Assembly: GCF_029338235.1 (NCBI RefSeq)
Contig: NZ_CP119785.1
Location: 620,001 to 684,000, forward strand
Source of the DNA: Haloarcula rara
GTDB lineage: Archaea; Halobacteriota; Halobacteria; Halobacteriales; Haloarculaceae
DNA: 64,000 nucleotides
Reading direction: 5' to 3'
Both the position numbers and the translations under genes were made by a program. How positions within the stretch are numbered: position 1 is the stretch's first letter; every line of letters starts with the position of its first letter. Positions 43,827 through 51,996 of the stretch are shown piece by piece. The notes below the pieces were generated by a model. That model was not told the DNA's origin and ran no database searches. It saw nothing but the letters and a program-made list of their open reading frames with translations.

Positions 43827-45403
43827 CGGTAGCGGGTGACGTAGACGGTCGCGCCCGCAGCGGCGGCCAGCCCGAGGAGGACGGCGAGTGCCATCCTGGG
43901 TGAGACCGGGCCACCGCCCGCGCCGCTCTCGGCCGGCGGCAGCGGGACGGTCGCGTTCCGGGTGACCTGCTCGCCGTCGACGGCGTAGGTCACCTGGATG
44001 GGCACCTGGGTCGCGTTTTCCACGTCGGCCTGTGCGGTCAACTCGAAGGGAGCGAAGGAACTGGCGTCGACGGTGCCGACGAAGTAGTCACGCCGCGGGT
44101 AGGCCGGCTGGACGCCCTCGGCGGGCTGGACGGCGACGACGGCACTTGTCACCTCGCCGTCGCCGACGTTGGCGAGGTTCCCGTCGACGGTGACCCGGCC
44201 GCCCTCGGCGACGCTCACGTCGAGTCCGGTGAGCCTCGCCTCGCCGCGCTGGGCGCGATAGTCGTAGCGCAAAGCGGTCTCGTTGCGTCCCTCGGGTGCC
44301 TCGTAGCTCGCGACGAATCGGACGCCGTCAGTCGACTGGACTCGTGAGAGGTCGACAGTGACCGTCGTCTCCCTGCCGGGAGCGAGCGTGTCCGCGAGCG
44401 CGAACCGACCGACGGAGCCCAACCGTGTGCCCTCGCTGTCCTCGGCGGTGAGCACGACCTCGTCGACAGGTGTGTTACCGAAGTTCGTCACCGTCACGTC
44501 GACGCGGTCCCTGCTCGACTCGCCCTCCGAACCGGACTGAGACTGGAGCGCGTCGGTCCCTCCGCCCCCGCCCAGCAGCCCCGTGAGGTCTCCGGTGGCC
44601 TGCTGGGTGTCGTCGTTCTGTGCCTGCTGGGCGCGGATACCCACGTCGGTCTTGAGCGACTCGACGGTTACCGGGGCCGAGGTGACCGACTCGCGTTCGA
44701 CCCCGTTGGGCGTGGTGTAGGTCGTCCGAACGTCGACCGTCCCGTCACCGGCGTCGGGGACGACGGCAGTGAGATTCACGGTCTCGGACGCCCCGGCAGC
44801 GAGCGTCGGTATCGTTCGCCGACTCTCCCCGCCGGCTACGGTCACCTCGACGCTCCGGAGCGGCGCCGTGGTCGGGTTCGAGACGGTCGTCTGCACGGTC
44901 GATTCCGCGCCGGCGACGACGCTGTCGGTCTCGACTTCGACCTGTGGGGCCCCGGGCTCGACGCCGACGGTGAGGGGCCGGGTCGCCTCGATTCGGTCCC
45001 CGTCGCTGTCGGTTCCGACCGCGACCAGCCTGAGGTCTTGCGAGCCCGACTCGTTGACGGTAAACGTGACCGGGACGTCGAGCGTCTCGCCGGGGGAGAG
45101 CCGGCCGAGGTCAGTGGCCGTTCCCAGCACCGCGTCATCCTCGTTCGGGTCGACGACCCGGACTTCCTCGACGGTCATCGACGTGTCGCTCCCGCCCGAG
45201 AGCCGGAGCGTCGTCTCGGCGGTGATCGGCGCGCCGACGGTCGGTGTCGCCGGCGTGACTGCGGTGTCGGTCAGCGTGACCCGGGCGTCGGCAGCGGCGG
45301 CCGAACCGACCGCCGCCGCCCCGAAGGCGGCGGCAGAGACGACGAGCAACAGCGAGAGAGCGACCGCGCGGAGTACGCGTGGACGAGCGGAGGGTGAGCG
45401 CAT
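43823..45403 (-). CDS. Exported CARDB-like adhesion/S-layer-type protein, membrane anchored
   Basis: 526 aa from the ATG at 45403. An N-terminal signal peptide (VLRAVALSLLLVVSAAAFGA) precedes several CARDB-like beta-sandwich modules with T..NPTTAPLRSVEVTV, VTNFGNTPVDEVVLTAED and NLANVGDGEVTSAVV signatures. A C-terminal membrane helix (MALAVLLGLAAAAGATVYV) ends in a short basic tail. Residues 250-300 are Gln/Gly-rich. First gene of the three-gene ABC operon, translationally coupled; it likely forms the outer-surface component. Confidence 0.82.
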
Positions 45404-45491
45404 ACCTAGTCGACCGAGGGGCTGAACGCTCAAGTATCTTCGCTGGCCGACTCCAGAACCCTTGTTACAGCGGTGCGACTAGGGGGAAGCG

Positions 45492-45970
45492 ATGACCCTC
45501 TCGGAGGAGGCAACGGAGCGGCTCGCCGACATCGTCGCCAATCAGCCGACGAAAAACGGCGAGCTACAGGAACTGTGGGGCATGGACAGCGGGAGCGAGG
45601 TCCACCAGTACCTCGAATCGGAGCTCAAGGAGTACTACTACCGCAACGAGAACAGCCTCATCTGCGCCACGCCGGAGGCGACGGCGCTCATCGACGGCGA
45701 GGACTCAGAGCGCGTCCAGACGATGACCGTCTCACCGCTGCAGGGGCGTATCATCGAGGTGCTGGCCGGGCCCGACGAGGAGCCCCAGAGCGTCGTCGCG
45801 ACGCTCCAGGCGGTGCGAGCGGCCGGCGAGGACCCCGAGGTCGACGACGTGCGGTCGGGGCTGCGGAGCCTCGCCGACATGGGCATCGTCGAGACGGTTC
45901 AGAAGACGGTGCCGACCTTCCGGCTGGCCGTCGCGCGCGAGGACCTGACGTCGAGGTCCGCGACGAGTAG
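45492..45970 (+). pseudogene. DUF5797-like protein gene with apparent single-base frameshift near the 3' end
   Basis: Residues 1-152 are intact (MTLSEEATERLADIVANQPT; ELQELWGMDSGSEVHQYLES; YYRNENSLICATPEATALID). This is a small helical/winged-helix-like haloarchaeal protein resembling DUF5797. At 45945-45947 the frame slips. With one extra base it would end DVEVRDE and stop at TAG 45968-45970, exactly next to the convergent gene at 45971. As sequenced, it instead reads 90 basic residues antisense into that gene, to 46220. Either a 1-bp deletion or a sequencing error. Confidence 0.75.
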
Positions 45971-47041
45971 TTACTCGAGTCCGGGCCGGCGTTCGCGTCG
46001 CCGCCGCGCCAGCAGTCGCCTGGTCGCCGCACCGGGTCCGCCCTCGATGGGCCACCCCTTCGACCGCCACGCCGGCGGCTCCGGCTCGAACGAGCCACAG
46101 CCGCCCCGACACTCCCACTGGGTCGGCGTCCGTTCTTTGGCCACACAGTACGGCGAGACGCCGGTCTCGTCGGCCCGGAGTTCGAAGTGTCGGCAGTCCG
46201 GTCGCATCGTGTCGGCGTAGCTGCGCCACCCCCGTTCGTAGGCGCGCTCGGCGATAGCCCGGCGTTTCTCGGCCTTCCAGTCGGGGTCGACGTACTCGAA
46301 ACGGGCGGCGCTGTAGTCGTCGCCGGGCCGTTCAGTGATGCGGGTGCCGTACCCATCGGCGTCGAGTGAGCGGGGCTCCCAGACCGTCTCGGCGGTGCCC
46401 GTTCCGGTGTCGACAGTCAACACGCCGGCCTCGGACGGGAAGTCCGCGAGCAAGATTGGCTCGACACGCTCGCCCGTGGCCTCGGTCGCGACCCACACCT
46501 CGTCGGCCAGTCCCAGGGCCACGTCCCGCTCCAGTTGCCCCGCCAGGTCGCGGGCGGCGCTGGCGGTGAGGTCGGGCTTGTTCTCGATGGCGACAATCCG
46601 CCGGAGCCAGTCCGGATACGGCCGCCTGCGGCGAATCTCGATGCGGCGGCCCCGCTTTCGGGTGTCGAGGGCGTCCCGGTCGGCCAGCTCGTGAATCGAC
46701 TCCCGGACGTAGCGCCACGGGTAGCCGGGGTCGGGGAGGGCGTCGCGATAGAACGTCCACTCGACGGGGGTGTGTTCGAGGACGTGGAGCTGGTCCGAGT
46801 CGAAGGCGTCGGGACCGAACGCGCCGCGTGCTTCGAGTCCGTCCGGGTCACACTCTAACACCAGCGTGTCCCAGCGGCGGTACTGCGTGCCCAGCTGGCG
46901 GGCGACGACCACCGCCGAGTCGTCACGCGCGGGCGACCACGCGCGCTCGGCCCACTGACAGACGCGCAGTTCGAACGCGAACTCCGAATCGGGCGACACA
47001 GGGACGGGTTCGCACCTCGCCGTTGTGAATGTGTCCGTCAC
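45971..47041 (-). CDS. DUF5787-like haloarchaeal protein
   Basis: 356 aa. The N-terminal and central part (FAFELRVCQWAERAWSPARD; VVVARQLGTQYRRWDTLVLE; RIVAIENKPDLTASAARDLA) resembles a PD-(D/E)XK-like nuclease fold: the IENKPDL block has the E-x-K spacing. The C-terminus holds a likely zinc site (PDCRHFEL, SPYCVAKER, WECRGGCGSFE). I recall this arrangement as DUF5787, unverified. No neighbour is cotranscribed. Nuclease activity is inferred only from the ExK motif. Confidence 0.72.
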   Translation of the reverse strand: MTDTFTTARCEPVPVSPDSEFAFELRVCQWAERAWSPARDDSAVVVARQLGTQYRRWDTLVLECDPDGLEARGAFGPDAFDSDQLHVLEHTPVEWTFYRDALPDPGYPWRYVRESIHELADRDALDTRKRGRRIEIRRRRPYPDWLRRIVAIENKPDLTASAARDLAGQLERDVALGLADEVWVATEATGERVEPILLADFPSEAGVLTVDTGTGTAETVWEPRSLDADGYGTRITERPGDDYSAARFEYVDPDWKAEKRRAIAERAYERGWRSYADTMRPDCRHFELRADETGVSPYCVAKERTPTQWECRGGCGSFEPEPPAWRSKGWPIEGGPGAATRRLLARRRRERRPGLE

Positions 47042-47129
47042 CGTCGGCCGACACGACAGGGGTGACTTCCCAATCCGGCCTCGCGGTCCGACACTATCTA
47101 TTTCACATCACTGACAGCCTGAAATTGGC

Positions 47130-47567
47130 ATGTGTTCGGAGACCGGGGAGGATATCGGACAGCTATCGGGAGCGGGGAAACGGACGGGCGCGTTCATCAT
47201 CGATTCGGTGGTGAGTTCGGTCGTGCTGGCGGTGCTGCTCGTCATCCCAGTGATACTGCTCGTGACGAACACGGATCCCGCCGTGTGGCTGGCCGGCTAC
47301 GTGGTTTTCAACGTCGTCGCCCTCGGCTATCGCATCCTCTTCGAGGGGCTGTACGGCTACACCCCGGGAAAGAAACTGGTAGATATCGTCGTGGTGGCCG
47401 AGGACGGGAGCGATATCGGGCGGAAGGCGGCCGCCGTACGGAACCCGGTGCTCATCGCCGACAACCTCCAGGTTGCCTCCCTGCTCGGTCTCGGCCTGAT
47501 ACTGTACGACGAGGACGAACAGCGACTCGGTGACATGGCCGCGAACGCGTACGTCGTTCGCACCTGA
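47130..47567 (+). CDS. RDD-family membrane protein
   Basis: 145 aa. It has three hydrophobic segments and the RDD signature in a modified form: KRTGAFIIDSVVSSVVLAVL, EGLYGYTPGKKLVDIVVVAE and EDEQRLGDMAANAYVV at the end. The first motif keeps the basic residue and the helix Asp. RDD proteins are small membrane proteins, some acting in Na+(K+)/H+ exchange or as transport accessories. A second RDD gene follows 77 nt downstream, so this is a tandem pair of diverged paralogues. Confidence 0.85.
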   Translation: MCSETGEDIGQLSGAGKRTGAFIIDSVVSSVVLAVLLVIPVILLVTNTDPAVWLAGYVVFNVVALGYRILFEGLYGYTPGKKLVDIVVVAEDGSDIGRKAAAVRNPVLIADNLQVASLLGLGLILYDEDEQRLGDMAANAYVVRT

Positions 47568-47644
47568 CCGCGCGACCGAGGCCGTAAGACTCGTCTCTCT
47601 TGTACGAAATATTTATATTCGGCGACTTAAGTTTCAAATATTGT

Positions 47645-48094
47645 ATGGCCACAACTTCGGGAAGTCCCGGTCAGCTTGCAGGTCTCGGTAGCCGTATCGT
47701 GGCGTTCATCATCGACGCGATTCTCACGGGAATCGTCGGCACAGTCCTCATCTTCCCGCTGGTTTTCCTCGTCGGCGTCGGCGGGGACGCGGGCGGGGCA
47801 ATGGCGGGCGTCGCTTTGCTCGCACAGTTTTTACTCCCGCTGGCCGTCTTTGCCTACTTCATCGTGATGGAGGGGCTGTACGGCTACACCATCGGAAAGA
47901 AACTGCTCAGCATTCGCGTCGTCGACGATAGCGGGGGCCAAATTGGGATGGGTGCGGCCGCCATCCGGAACGTCCTCCGCATCGTCGACTCGCTCCCGTT
48001 CGCGTACATCATCGGCATCGCGCTCATCGCTATCAATGACGATGAACAGCGGGTCGGGGATATGGCAGGCAGCACCTACGTCGTGAAATCGTAA
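47645..48094 (+). CDS. RDD-family membrane protein (second copy)
   Basis: 149 aa from the ATG at 47645. LGSRIVAFIIDAILTGIVGT carries the R...D motif, EGLYGYTIGKKLLSIRVVDD the conserved loop, and DDEQRVGDMAGSTYVVK the C-terminal block. Three to four membrane segments. AAATATTTATATTCG about 30 nt upstream gives it its own promoter, so it is not dependent on the first RDD gene. The shared loop and end blocks show the two arose by duplication. Confidence 0.87.
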   Translation: MATTSGSPGQLAGLGSRIVAFIIDAILTGIVGTVLIFPLVFLVGVGGDAGGAMAGVALLAQFLLPLAVFAYFIVMEGLYGYTIGKKLLSIRVVDDSGGQIGMGAAAIRNVLRIVDSLPFAYIIGIALIAINDDEQRVGDMAGSTYVVKS

Positions 48095-48192
48095 CGCGCT
48101 CGGACTAGCGGAATTTCGTATCCGTCCACGACGCTTGTCTCGTGCCACGGCAGCAGCGCTGTTCGCTGTGATTTCCCACACCGGGGCGGCGG

Positions 48193-48630
48193 TTACTCCT
48201 CGCTGTCCTCGTCCTCGCGGTCGTCGAGGAACTCGTGGGCCTGTTCCAGTATCTCGCGGGGGCCGTCCTGCGTGACGGTGTTTATCGCCTGCTCGTAGTC
48301 GCGCCACTGCAGGTCGCGGTGCTCGGTCGACAGCTCTGCCGATGCTTCGAAGGACTTCGCGACGAACAGGTGCACCGTCTTGTGGATGGTGTTGCCGTTC
48401 GCCTCGAACACGTAGTCGTAGTCCTCGCGGAACCCGTCCAAGAGCCGGAAATCGCCGATTCCGGCCTCCTCTTTCACTTCGCGTATGGCGGTCTGCTGGA
48501 GCTCCTCCTCGCCCTCGACGCCGCCCTTGGGAAACTCCCAGTCCCCGGGTCGGCTCTTGAGCAGGAGGTACTCCCGCCGGCCACGCGTATCGCGAAAGAG
48601 GATGGCTCCCGCGCTCGTGGCCTCTATCAT
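48193..48630 (-). CDS. Nudix hydrolase, diadenosine tetraphosphatase type
   Basis: 145 aa. The Nudix box GGVEGEEELQQTAIREVKEE followed by AGI is complete (G-x5-E-x7-R-E-x2-E-E-x-G), residues about 36-58. MIEATSAGAILFRDTRGRRE and WEFPKGG before it are typical of bis(5'-nucleosyl)-tetraphosphatase-like members. It hydrolyses nucleoside-diphosphate-linked metabolites; Ap4A is the favoured substrate by similarity. Monocistronic. Confidence 0.9.
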   Translation of the reverse strand: MIEATSAGAILFRDTRGRREYLLLKSRPGDWEFPKGGVEGEEELQQTAIREVKEEAGIGDFRLLDGFREDYDYVFEANGNTIHKTVHLFVAKSFEASAELSTEHRDLQWRDYEQAINTVTQDGPREILEQAHEFLDDREDEDSEE

Positions 48631-48892
48631 TATCTGATTTTACATCACGGGTACTTAAGAGAATATCGGAGACGAGCGCGAGGGGAGAACGGCCGCCGAG
48701 CGGGGAGAATCGAACGGCTGTCGGTCGAATCGCCGGTCGCGGACCCCACCAGTACTCTCCGATTACGCAGCGGTATCCCGTGCATACGGCGGTGCCTCCG
48801 GTGGTTCGCGTCACCGCTAGTCGCGGACGGCGCCGTCAGGTACCGGGCGCGAAAGGCTGGGCTTTTGGTGGTCGCCACTCTCCACACTCCCA
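48631..48892. other. Gene-poor interval before the uS10-like gene
   Basis: 262 bp with no convincing gene. The minus strand is open for 82 codons, but the peptide is Arg-rich and unlike the acidic haloarchaeal proteome. AT-rich TTATCTGATTTTACATC at 48631-48647 is the likely promoter side of the Nudix gene. The 3' portion has no clear TATA element before 48893; no hairpin of note. Confidence 0.4.
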
Positions 48893-49222
48893 ATGCCGTA
48901 CGTCACGACTCTGACCCTCACGAGTGGGGACCGCCACCGTCTCGACGACGTCGTGGCGGATATCAAAGCCCGCGCCGAGCGCAAGGGCGTGGAGCTGAAA
49001 GGCCCGCGTCCGAAACAGCCACGGGACCTGCGGGTCCCGCAGTCGAAGACGCTGGGGCCCGACGGCGGCCGCTTCGACCCGTGGAACTACACTGTCTACG
49101 AGCGTACCATCGATATCGTCGGCTACGAGACGTTCGCCCGCGAGGTGACCGCCGAGACGTTCCCGCCCGAGGTCCACGTCGAAGTCGACATCGAGCAACA
49201 GACCCCGCCCGGCAGCGGGTGA
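48893..49222 (+). CDS. uS10/mL48-family ribosomal-protein-like protein
   Basis: 109 aa: MPYVTTLTLTSGDRHRLDDV opens it, then GVELKGPRPKQPRDLRVPQS and YERTIDIVGYETFAREVTAE follow. The beta-alpha-beta layout, with GP.P.P......VP and R.IDI, matches ribosomal protein S10. The true haloarchaeal rpsJ normally lies next to the elongation factor 1-alpha gene, so this is a paralogue of unknown role, perhaps RNA binding. 27 nt upstream of the amidohydrolase. Confidence 0.82.
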   Translation: MPYVTTLTLTSGDRHRLDDVVADIKARAERKGVELKGPRPKQPRDLRVPQSKTLGPDGGRFDPWNYTVYERTIDIVGYETFAREVTAETFPPEVHVEVDIEQQTPPGSG

Positions 49223-49249
49223 TAAGTTCGCCCGCCCCGTCGGCCCGGT

Positions 49250-50517
49250 ATGGACCAGGAGCGACACGAACGGCTGGTAGCCCTGCGACGGGCGCTACAC
49301 CGCCACCCCGAACCGGCCTGGTGTGAGTACTGGACGACGAGTCGCATCGTCGAAGAAGTAGAGCGTATCGGCGTCGACGAACTGCTGGTCGGCCCCGACT
49401 TGCTGGCGGCCGACGCGCGGATGGCGGTCCCGGACGAGGATACCCTCGGCGAGCGGCGCGACCGCGCGCGAGCGGCGGGCGCCCGCGAAGCCGTGCTCGA
49501 ACAGTGCGCGGGCGGGTCCACGGGCGCGCTCGCGACCGTCGAGGCCGGCGACGGCCCCACGGTCGCGCTGCGGGTGGATATCGACGCCCTGCCGATTACC
49601 GAATCGACGGAGGCGGGGCACGCGCCGGCCGAGGCGGGCTTTCGCTCGGGCAACGAGGGGTACATGCATGCCTGCGGCCACGACGCCCACGCGGCCGTCG
49701 GCGTCGGCGTCCTCGAGGCCGTCGTAGAGAGCGACTTCTCGGGGACGTTCAGATGTCTCTTCCAGCCAGCCGAGGAGGTCATCGGTGGCGGGAAGGCGGT
49801 CGCCGAGGCCGGAGTACTCGACGACGTGGATCACCTGCTCGCGCTCCACGTCGGGCTGGACCACCCGACCGGCGAGGTGGTCGCCGGGGTGAACGGCTTT
49901 CTGGCGGTGCGGCAGTTCGCGGCCGAGTTCAGGGGCGAATCGGCCCACGCGGGGGCCACCCAGCGGCCGGTCGGGACGCCGTCCAGGCGCTGGCAACAGC
50001 GGTCCAGAACCTCCACGCCATCCGCCGCCACGAGGACGGTGCGACCCGCGTAAACGCCGGGGTCGTCTCGGGCGGGACCGCGAGCAACATCGTCCCCGAA
50101 TCGGCGACCGTCGAGGGGGAAGTCCGGGGCGAGACGACCCGACTGATGGAGTACATGAGCGAACGAGCCGACGCAGTGGTCGAACACGCCGCCGGGATGC
50201 ACGACTGCGAGTCGGAGATGGAGACGATTGCGGCGGCCCCAAGCGCCGAGAGCGACGCCGAGCTCGCTGACATCGTCTATGCGGTGGCCGAGGGTGTCGA
50301 TGGGGTCGAGCGTGTGCTCCACAGCGCGCCGCTTGGCGGCAGCGAGGACGCGACCTACCTGATGGACCGCGTCCAGCGCAACGGCGGCCGGGCGAGCTAC
50401 GTCGGCGTCGGCACCGACCACCCCGGCGGCCACCACACGCCGACCTTCGACGTGGACGAGCGGTCACTGGCAATCGGCGTGGACGTGCTAGCGGGCGCTA
50501 TCGGGCGGCTGTGGTGA
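49250..50517 (+). pseudogene. M20-family amidohydrolase, broken by a single-base frameshift
   Basis: Frame one (49250-50053) has LHRHPEPAWCEYWTTSRIVE, LRVDIDALPITES, MHACGHDAHAAVGVG with metal-binding His/Asp, and FQPAEEVIGGGKAVA. At about 49972-49976 (GTCGGGAC) the frame is lost. Inserting one G restores PVGDAVQALATAVQNL, and translation continues in the other frame through VVSGGTASNIVPESATVEGE, SEDATYLMDRVQ and a stop at 50515-50517. Together these make a full-length aminoacylase/hippurate-hydrolase-type enzyme of about 420 aa. A real mutation and a homopolymer read error both remain possible. Confidence 0.82.
50441..50517 (+). repeat. 77-bp direct repeat, left copy (3' end of the amidohydrolase gene)
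   Basis: The last 77 bp of the amidohydrolase gene, beginning CGACCTTCGACGTGGACGAG and ending with its TGA, recur at 51898-51974 with two substitutions. The interval between the copies contains the pilin gene. Together they frame a segment of about 1.4 kb. Confidence 0.9.
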
Positions 50518-50539
50518 CCGCCCCGCTGGCCACGGGCGG

Positions 50540-51727
50540 TCAGCAGTACAGGACGCCGGGCTCGGACGTGGCCGCCCCCGGGACAGGTTCAATTTCGATG
50601 ATGGCGACGGCGTCGTTGTAGTCGGGATTCCCGCCCTCGTTCGGGTCTGGTGCGTTCTCGGGCTGTGCGCCCGGATTAGTCAGTTCGTACAGGACCGCGA
50701 CGTCGTTGTTGTCGAGGTTCAGTGTTCCGTCGGGGCCGAGCTTGGAGCCCAGTATATCCGGCAGTGACCGCTGGTGACTCGCGGCGAGACCGTACGTCGG
50801 CACGGATTCACCGTCCTGTAGCAGTATGAGGTTACCCTCCGATGGATTCGACGAATTAACCCAGAAGCGGTCTTCTGACTGGCCCGCCGACTTCACCGGA
50901 CTACCGTAGATGTTTCCGGTTCTGGTGTCGTCCGGATCCCCAGAGTAGTCCCACCTATTAGGTTTGCCCGACCGCATCTCGAGGCTGACGGAGCTATTCG
51001 GTGGGAGTTCCGACGTGGTGTAGCGAAGCGGCGGGGACCGTATCGGGCGATTAATGTTGTCCTCGAACGGGCCTTCTATGGCGTCCCGCTTGTCGCCGTC
51101 CGGCCACGGGGTCAGGTCCTTCGACCCCGATTGCCGGTTGACCACGACTCGAGCGTTGAGCGTGTCCGGTCCAATCTTGGAGGACCCAGTTTTCGCACTG
51201 GCAGCCATCCCGACGATGCTGACCGTTGCCCTGTACGGGACATCCGCCGACACCGAGTTATTCGAGACCTCGACGTTTATCTGGTCTCTGATTTTCACCT
51301 GCCTTGTCGCGAGTAGCTTCTGTGACGGGTCGTGAACGAGTCTGACGGTAAAGGAGTCTGCGGAGTTTGCGCACATACTGGTGTTCGACAGGTCGTACGT
51401 CAGGTTCTCGTTAGCGGTGACTGGACCGGACGATGGCCCCTTCAACGGGAGGTCCTCGTACGTCTGGCCACCGACGGTGAGTCTGGCCCTGACGTTCTCG
51501 CGATAGATGGTCTCGCCCCCTTGATGTCGGAAGGAGACGTACGGCGTCGGGTCCCCCGTAGTTGTGTTGAATGTGGAGTAGAAACGTTCCTCGGTAGCCA
51601 CCTGAGGGGCCCGCTGCTCCGTCTCGAAATTATTTGCCATGAACAGGACCGTCGCGGCCAGCAGCACGACGATGGCAATGAGTATGACGGCGCCGACGAC
51701 CGGCTGTACCCCCCTCTGTTCTCCCAT
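50540..51727 (-). CDS. Type IV pilin (haloarchaeal) with class III signal peptide
   Basis: 395 aa. MGEQRGVQPVVGAVILIAIV is a short basic leader, the Q-P-V-V-G-type start and a hydrophobic helix, the substrate pattern of the prepilin peptidase PibD. The globular part has Ser/Asn/Thr-rich beta-like sequence. It would be exported and assembled into a pilus or pseudopilus. TTTATAAT (minus strand) at 51751-51758 lies about 28 nt upstream for leaderless transcription. AT content is higher than in neighbours, and the gene lies between the two 77-bp direct repeats, suggesting acquisition. Unusually long for an adhesion pilin. Confidence 0.85.
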   Translation of the reverse strand: MGEQRGVQPVVGAVILIAIVVLLAATVLFMANNFETEQRAPQVATEERFYSTFNTTTGDPTPYVSFRHQGGETIYRENVRARLTVGGQTYEDLPLKGPSSGPVTANENLTYDLSNTSMCANSADSFTVRLVHDPSQKLLATRQVKIRDQINVEVSNNSVSADVPYRATVSIVGMAASAKTGSSKIGPDTLNARVVVNRQSGSKDLTPWPDGDKRDAIEGPFEDNINRPIRSPPLRYTTSELPPNSSVSLEMRSGKPNRWDYSGDPDDTRTGNIYGSPVKSAGQSEDRFWVNSSNPSEGNLILLQDGESVPTYGLAASHQRSLPDILGSKLGPDGTLNLDNNDVAVLYELTNPGAQPENAPDPNEGGNPDYNDAVAIIEIEPVPGAATSEPGVLYC

Positions 51728-51897
51728 TATCTGTGTTATTATCCGCCCCTATTATAAATATTTTATAGACATATTTTATAATATTTGCACCGGTACGTCT
51801 CGTACGGGGTCAAAGTGATTGCAGGTCGGGATGGGACGCAACAGCAGACCACGCCAGAGGGGACAGAGGCATCGCCGCAGCTCGTCGGTATCGGCAC
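51728..51897. promoter_or_regulatory. AT-rich pilin promoter and junction region
   Basis: The stretch 51730-51785 is strikingly AT-rich (ATTATAAATATTTTATAGAC and onward) and contains the pilin TATA element. From about 51800 to 51897 the composition returns to GC-rich. The bases just before the repeat (GTCGGTATCGGCACCGAC, 51884-51901) resemble GTCGGCGTCGGCACCGAC upstream of the left copy (50401-50418), so the right copy is longer than 77 bp but has lost about 26 bp. Confidence 0.6.
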
Positions 51898-51974
51898 CGA
51901 CCTTCGACGTGGACGAGCGGTCACTGGCAACCGGCGTGGACGTGCTGGCGGGCGCTATCGGGCGGCTGTGGTGA
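51898..51974 (+). repeat. 77-bp direct repeat, right copy
   Basis: 75 of 77 bases match 50441-50517 (differences: ATCGGC/ACCGGC and CTAGC/CTGGC). It ends with TGA at 51972-51974, 22 nt before the stop of the reductase gene. It encodes the amidohydrolase C-terminus (FDVDERSLA..GVDVLAGAIG) without the rest of the gene. Confidence 0.9.
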
Positions 51975-51996
51975 GCTAAAACGGATGGGGTCTGGC

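Noticed and set aside
48645..48893. An 82-codon minus-strand frame upstream of the uS10-like gene
   Set aside because: Arg-rich, non-acidic product, no promoter, and it overlaps the start of a recognised gene.
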